Origin: Tabrizicola sp.
GTDB lineage: Bacteria; Pseudomonadota; Alphaproteobacteria; Rhodobacterales; Rhodobacteraceae
Direction: 5' to 3'
Assembly (NCBI RefSeq): GCF_016792905.1
Contig: NZ_JAEULP010000069.1
Coordinates: 42,983-106,982 of the forward strand
DNA length: 64,000 nucleotides
Under the pieces are notes generated by a model. That model searched no databases. It saw nothing but the letters and a program-made list of their open reading frames with translations, and was not told where the DNA came from. Position 1 is the stretch's first letter, and every line of letters begins with the position of its first letter. Made by a program: the position numbers and the translations under genes. This document shows, in pieces, positions 60,726-64,000 of the stretch.

Positions 60726-61754
60726 TCAGAGAGTGATGGAGCGGCCCTCAAGGGCGCTTTGGCGGGCGGCGTCCAGCACGGCAAGCGTGCGTGCGCCTTG
60801 TTCGGCGGTAACGGGGGGCAGGGTGCCGTCGCGGACGGCCTTGGCGAAGGCCTCGTAGTAATCGTGGTAACGGCCCTGTTCGGCGGGGATAACCTCGGCG
60901 CCCCTTGCGGTGTGCAGGGTGCCCCAGTTGGCCTTTGGCTCGTAGCCCCAGGCGGCGAGGTCGTCGGTCGGGCGTTTCCCCGCGAAGATCGCCTGCGCCT
61001 GAACATCGGTCGTCGACGAGCCGTAGAAGCCAAGATCGCCGTAGGCCCGAAACTCACGCGAGTCGACGTGGTTCAGCTTCGACGCCTCGACATGGCTCGT
61101 GGCGCCGCTCTCGTGGGTCAGGCGGATGGTGAAACCCGCATCGGTGCGGCCTTGGGCCAATTCGACGAAATCCATCTGGGCATCGACGCTGGCGACCGGC
61201 CCCAGAAGCCAGATCATCTGGTCGACGACATGGCTGCCAAGGTCGCGCAGGAGCCCGCCGGTGGGCCCAGCCTCCAGCGTATGCGCCCCGTCCTGGTCCA
61301 TGCGGGAATGGACGCGCCAGATTTTCCCGAGGCGCCCGTCTCGGACAAGCTTCGCCAGCGTCTGCATGTCGCTGTCGTAGCGCCGGTTCAGGTAGACGCC
61401 GAGGGTGACGCCCTTCGCCTCAGCCGCTGCGCCCAGGGACCGGGCGCTGGCAGCATCGGGGGCGAAGGGCTTGTCGGCGATGACATGCAGGCCCGCGGCG
61501 ATGGCCTCCAGCACCAGGTCGCGGCGGGTCTGCGGCGGGGTGGTGATGGTGACGGCATCGCAGGTGCCAGCCGCGATCATCTCGGAAAGGCTGGCGAAGA
61601 CCGGAACATCGGGCCAGTCCTCGCGCGCGGCGGCCACCGTTCCCGGGGCGCGGGCAACGATGCCGGTCAGGGTGCAGCCCTGCGCCGCCGCGATGAAGGG
61701 CGTGTGGAAGCACCGCCCGCCCATGCCATAGCCGACAACCCCGATCCGAAGCAT
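60726..61754 (-). CDS. Gfo/Idh/MocA family oxidoreductase (scyllo-inositol-type dehydrogenase)
   Basis: 342 residues: N-terminal 'RIGVVGYGMGGRCFHTPFIA', 'HVIADKPFAP' (DKP in place of EKP) and a C-terminal domain with 'GGLLRDLGSHVVDQMIWLLG'. The form resembles IolW/YdgJ-type NADP dehydrogenases for scyllo-inositol. It lies 3 bases from the PanB-like gene and 15 bases from iolG, so it belongs to the inositol operon. Confidence 0.9.
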   Translation of the reverse strand: MLRIGVVGYGMGGRCFHTPFIAAAQGCTLTGIVARAPGTVAAAREDWPDVPVFASLSEMIAAGTCDAVTITTPPQTRRDLVLEAIAAGLHVIADKPFAPDAASARSLGAAAEAKGVTLGVYLNRRYDSDMQTLAKLVRDGRLGKIWRVHSRMDQDGAHTLEAGPTGGLLRDLGSHVVDQMIWLLGPVASVDAQMDFVELAQGRTDAGFTIRLTHESGATSHVEASKLNHVDSREFRAYGDLGFYGSSTTDVQAQAIFAGKRPTDDLAAWGYEPKANWGTLHTARGAEVIPAEQGRYHDYYEAFAKAVRDGTLPPVTAEQGARTLAVLDAARQSALEGRSITL

Positions 61755-61757
61755 GGT

Positions 61758-62582
61758 CTAGCCTTTCACCGATTTCAGGAACGCGTCGAACTCCTCGTCC
61801 TTGATCGCAACCGTATGCTCCGTCGCCGGGTAGCCACCTGCATCGACATCGGCCCGGAAGGCCCTGAAAGCGGCAATGCGGTCCTCCTGGATCGCTTTCA
61901 GCTTCGGCCCAAGCTCGACATAGATCTTGCCGTGCCGGGGCTTGTGATTGACGCCGTAGCCGCAGACATCCTCGGTGAACAGGTACTGCGCATCGGCATG
62001 TTTGCCCGCCCCCATGCCCAGCATGACGAGGCTGGAGTTTTCCGTCAGGAACTTCGCCACCCGGTCCGGCACCACCTCAAGCTCCGCCGCGAAGACGCCG
62101 ATCCTTTCCAGCATCTGCGTGTGTTTCCACAGCGCCTCGGCCTCGGTCGCGGTCTTGCCGACGGCCCGCCAGCCGGTCCAGGTGATGTAACTGGGGATCA
62201 GCCCGATGTGCCCCACGACAGCAAGGTGGTTGTCGGCCAGCGCCTTCTGGATGTCGTAGGAGGCCGAACAGTAGAACGCATCCCCGCCGATGGACGAGAA
62301 CCGGAAGGCGGTGCGCAGGTAATCCTCCGCCGTGGTCAGGAAGACCCCGTTCAGGGCGCCCCAGCCGCCGTAGGGTAGGCCAACCTGCACGAAGCAATCT
62401 CCCGCGGCCTCGCGCATCTCGGCGTCGAAGAATCGTCCCTCGATCGACAGCATATGGATGCCCGCAGCAGCGGCGGCGGCGGCTTCCTCCTTCGTCTGGA
62501 CATAGAGCATCGAAATCTTCTCGCCCCGCGCCTTCATGGTGCGAAGATCCTGGACGAGGGGGCGGTTGTGATACATTCCCAT
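61758..62582 (-). CDS. PanB-fold (ketopantoate hydroxymethyltransferase-like) enzyme of the inositol operon
   Basis: 274 residues from the ATG at 62582 (AAGGA upstream). The C-terminal two-thirds match PanB closely: 'VVGHIGLIPSYITWTGWRAV', 'GKTATEAEALWKHTQMLERI', E169 in 'AAELEVVP' and 'LGMGAGKHADAQYLFTED'. The first metal-binding motif, normally GDS, reads 'LSIEGRFF', and the second, normally DMPF, reads 'VGLPYGG'. It is therefore probably not a housekeeping PanB but a relative acting on another 2-oxoacid or aldol in inositol breakdown. It lies between MocA-like and isomerase genes. Confidence 0.82.
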   Translation of the reverse strand: MGMYHNRPLVQDLRTMKARGEKISMLYVQTKEEAAAAAAAGIHMLSIEGRFFDAEMREAAGDCFVQVGLPYGGWGALNGVFLTTAEDYLRTAFRFSSIGGDAFYCSASYDIQKALADNHLAVVGHIGLIPSYITWTGWRAVGKTATEAEALWKHTQMLERIGVFAAELEVVPDRVAKFLTENSSLVMLGMGAGKHADAQYLFTEDVCGYGVNHKPRHGKIYVELGPKLKAIQEDRIAAFRAFRADVDAGGYPATEHTVAIKDEEFDAFLKSVKG

Positions 62583-62592
62583 GGATTGGTCC

Positions 62593-63366
62593 TTACAGGG
62601 TAAAGGCTGATCGGAAGGCTTCGAGGGCAGCCTCCTCATCGCCCTTGGCATTGGCCTCCATGCCGACGGGGCCGGAATAGCCCATGTCCTTCAAGGCCTT
62701 GGCAACGCCATGATAATTGATCTCGCCCGTCCCCGGCTCGCAGCGGCCGGGGTTGTCGGCGACCTGGACCTCGCCGATCCAGGGCAGGCAGGCCTGACAC
62801 CAGCGGATCAGGTCGCCCTCGCCGATCTGGGTGTGGTAGAGGTCGAGGTTGATGCGAAGCTGCGGGCGGTTGACCGCGCTGACCAGGCCCAGCACGGCTG
62901 CCGTGCTTCCGAAGGGGCAGCCGGGGTGGTCGATGGGGTTCAGGTTCTCCAGCGTGAAGACCTGGCCCTCGGCTTCCGCCAGATCGCAGATGCGGTGAAG
63001 GGTGTCGCGGGCACGCTGTTCCATGCCTGGCGCGAAGGCCCCGATCTGGGGTATCGGTATCCCCATGTCGCCAAGTCCGGTGCCGTGCAGGTTCAGGCGA
63101 TGGACGCCCAGGCGCTTGCCGACCTTCGCGGTTTCCTTTGCGGAAGCCAGCAGCATCGCGCAGCCGTCCGGGTCGGTCAGGCGGCCTTGCAGGTAGCCGT
63201 TCATGATGGTGAAGGTCGCGCCGGTCTTTTCCAGCGCCGCCAGCTCCCAGTTCGGCCAGTTCCAGAGGCCGACGCCGAAGCCCATCTCCTTCAGACGCGA
63301 GGCGCGCCAGGCGATGGGGCGGTCGCGCCACAGCATCTCGGCGCAGGCGGCAAGTTGGAAGCTCAT
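62593..63366 (-). CDS. TIM-barrel sugar isomerase (hydroxypyruvate isomerase/IolI-like)
   Basis: 257 residues, AP-endonuclease-2 (xylose-isomerase-like) TIM barrel. Metal and catalytic positions can be seen as Glu in 'FTLENLNPID', Asp/His in 'INLDLYHTQIGEGDL', Gln in 'GEVQVADNPGR' and Glu in 'VGMEANAKG', the Hyi-family pattern. The reaction is an aldose/ketose or hydroxypyruvate-type isomerisation. It is in tight operon order with the Rieske gene (1-base gap). Confidence 0.88.
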   Translation of the reverse strand: MSFQLAACAEMLWRDRPIAWRASRLKEMGFGVGLWNWPNWELAALEKTGATFTIMNGYLQGRLTDPDGCAMLLASAKETAKVGKRLGVHRLNLHGTGLGDMGIPIPQIGAFAPGMEQRARDTLHRICDLAEAEGQVFTLENLNPIDHPGCPFGSTAAVLGLVSAVNRPQLRINLDLYHTQIGEGDLIRWCQACLPWIGEVQVADNPGRCEPGTGEINYHGVAKALKDMGYSGPVGMEANAKGDEEAALEAFRSAFTL

Positions 63367-63367
63367 G

Positions 63368-63676
63368 TCAAAGGTCCACGAAGACGCGCCCGTCCTCGAC
63401 CCTGGTCGGGTAGGTGCGCAGGTTGTTGCAGGCGGGCGGGGTCTCGACCTCGCCCGTCGTCACGTTGAAGATCGAGGAGTGCTTGGGGCATTCGATCGTG
63501 CCTTCCACCACAAGCCCGTCGCAAAGGTGGATGTCCTCATGCGTGCACAGGCCGTCGGCGCAGAAGTAGCCGTCCTGATGGTCGCGGACAATGATGAAGG
63601 TCCGGGAATTGTGATCGAATCTGATCACATCCTCGGCGTCGATGTCGGAGGTGGCGCAGGCGTTGATCCAGGGCAT
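63368..63676 (-). CDS. Second MocE-like Rieske [2Fe-2S] ferredoxin
   Basis: 102 residues if started at the ATG at 63676 (GGAAG 5 bases upstream), which gives the same MPWI start as the 46.2-kb homologue; an ATG at 63688 is an alternative. Ligands are intact in 'CTHEDIHLCDG' and 'IECPKHSSIF'. It should donate electrons to an oxygenase, but none is adjacent in the window. The partner may be the MocD-like protein 16 kb away or may lie beyond the edge. The 98 bases to 63774 are very GC-rich with several short hairpins and no gene. Confidence 0.88.
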   Translation of the reverse strand: MPWINACATSDIDAEDVIRFDHNSRTFIIVRDHQDGYFCADGLCTHEDIHLCDGLVVEGTIECPKHSSIFNVTTGEVETPPACNNLRTYPTRVEDGRVFVDL

Positions 63677-63774
63677 CTTGGCTTCCATTGCTAGGGCGCC
63701 CCGGCCCGGGGACAATCCCGGACCGGGGCGGGATGTCGGGACCGGGGAGGAACCCGGGTGGCCCGACAGGGAGA

Positions 63775-64000
63775 CTATTCGGCGGGCGGTGGCGGGTGGC
63801 CGTCATGGGTAGCCATGTAGCCCTCGATCTCGGCTTCGAGGCTTGCCATCGAGGCGCCCCCGGCCATCAGGTCGGTGATCTCTTCGCGGGTCTTCTCGCC
63901 CTTCTTGAAGTCCGCGGCGACGGCGCCCCGGATCAGCACGGCGAAATGGTCGCCCACCGCCATCGCATGCATCACCTGATGGGTGATGAACACCACCGCC
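63775..64000 (-). CDS. Sugar ABC transporter ATP-binding protein (3' end only)
   Basis: The last 75 codons of a gene that continues beyond the right edge. 'AVVFITHQVMHAMAVGDHFA' contains the switch His region of an ABC ATPase, and 'EKTREEITDLMAGG' is the usual end of FrcA-type single-domain sugar importers, here with an extra acidic tail. It is presumably the first visible gene of the inositol-type operon, supplying its uptake system. The P-loop lies outside the window. Confidence 0.85.
   Translation of the reverse strand, partial: AVVFITHQVMHAMAVGDHFAVLIRGAVAADFKKGEKTREEITDLMAGGASMASLEAEIEGYMATHDGHPPPPAE

Overview
The window is high-GC, densely packed DNA with many ATGA start/stop overlaps. 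The gene content (an alphaproteobacterial-type T6SS with a PpkA/PppA/Fha/TagF switch, inositol and rhizopine-like catabolism, a CecR/YbhFSR-type exporter, and formate dehydrogenase/selenocysteine relics) points to an alphaproteobacterium, most likely of the Rhodobacteraceae. That placement is inferred from content; the sequence does not give a genus.

About 0-37 kb is one complete type VI secretion locus. A minus-strand effector unit (8506 down to 759) runs clpV, DUF6484, DUF2169 adaptor, a ketoacyl-synthase-like pseudoenzyme, a PAAR-like/putative nuclease toxin, a SUKH immunity candidate and a DUF3396 gene. It converges on a HEAT-repeat gene cut by the left edge. The plus strand carries ppkA, tssA, tssB, tssC, hcp, tssE, tssF, tssG, tagH, tssJ, tssK, tssL(OmpA), tssM and tagF (8.7-27.0 kb). 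A minus-strand operon follows (33584 down to 27053): PP2C phosphatase, a membrane-anchored M15 peptidase, an unusual protein joining a TssL-like domain to a TssM-like C-terminus, and a VgrG with 22 perfect-register octad repeats. A plus-strand unit then encodes an OmpA-like protein, a small lipoprotein and a secreted caspase-like/Sel1 protein.

37.3-43.0 kb is a TetR-controlled ABC-2 exporter (YbhG/F/S/R type) with a clear 27-bp operator palindrome. 43.2-45.8 kb is a decayed segment: an N-terminally deficient encapsulin overlaps an intact selD and is followed, on the other strand, by relics of selB (3' end) and of a formate dehydrogenase alpha-subunit gene (5' end).

45.9-53.8 kb is a seven-gene minus-strand operon: sugar ABC transporter (binding protein, permease, ATPase), D-2-hydroxyacid dehydrogenase, DUF4432 epimerase-like protein, MocD-like diiron oxygenase and MocE-like Rieske ferredoxin. 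It is divergent from a LacI regulator. The content suggests uptake and oxidative attack on a modified inositol or sugar (rhizopine-like).

53.8-56.4 kb is a DNA exonuclease/ATP-dependent ligase pair. 56.4-59.7 kb is a quinone/catechol-handling set (glutathionyl-hydroquinone reductase, DODA-type dioxygenase, DoxX) with a divergent LysR regulator. 59.7-64 kb is a second inositol-type catabolic operon (iolG, a Gfo/Idh/MocA dehydrogenase, a PanB-fold enzyme, a TIM-barrel isomerase, a second MocE-like Rieske protein and the 3' end of a sugar ABC ATPase), cut by the right edge. No rRNA, tRNA, CRISPR array or insertion sequence was recognised.
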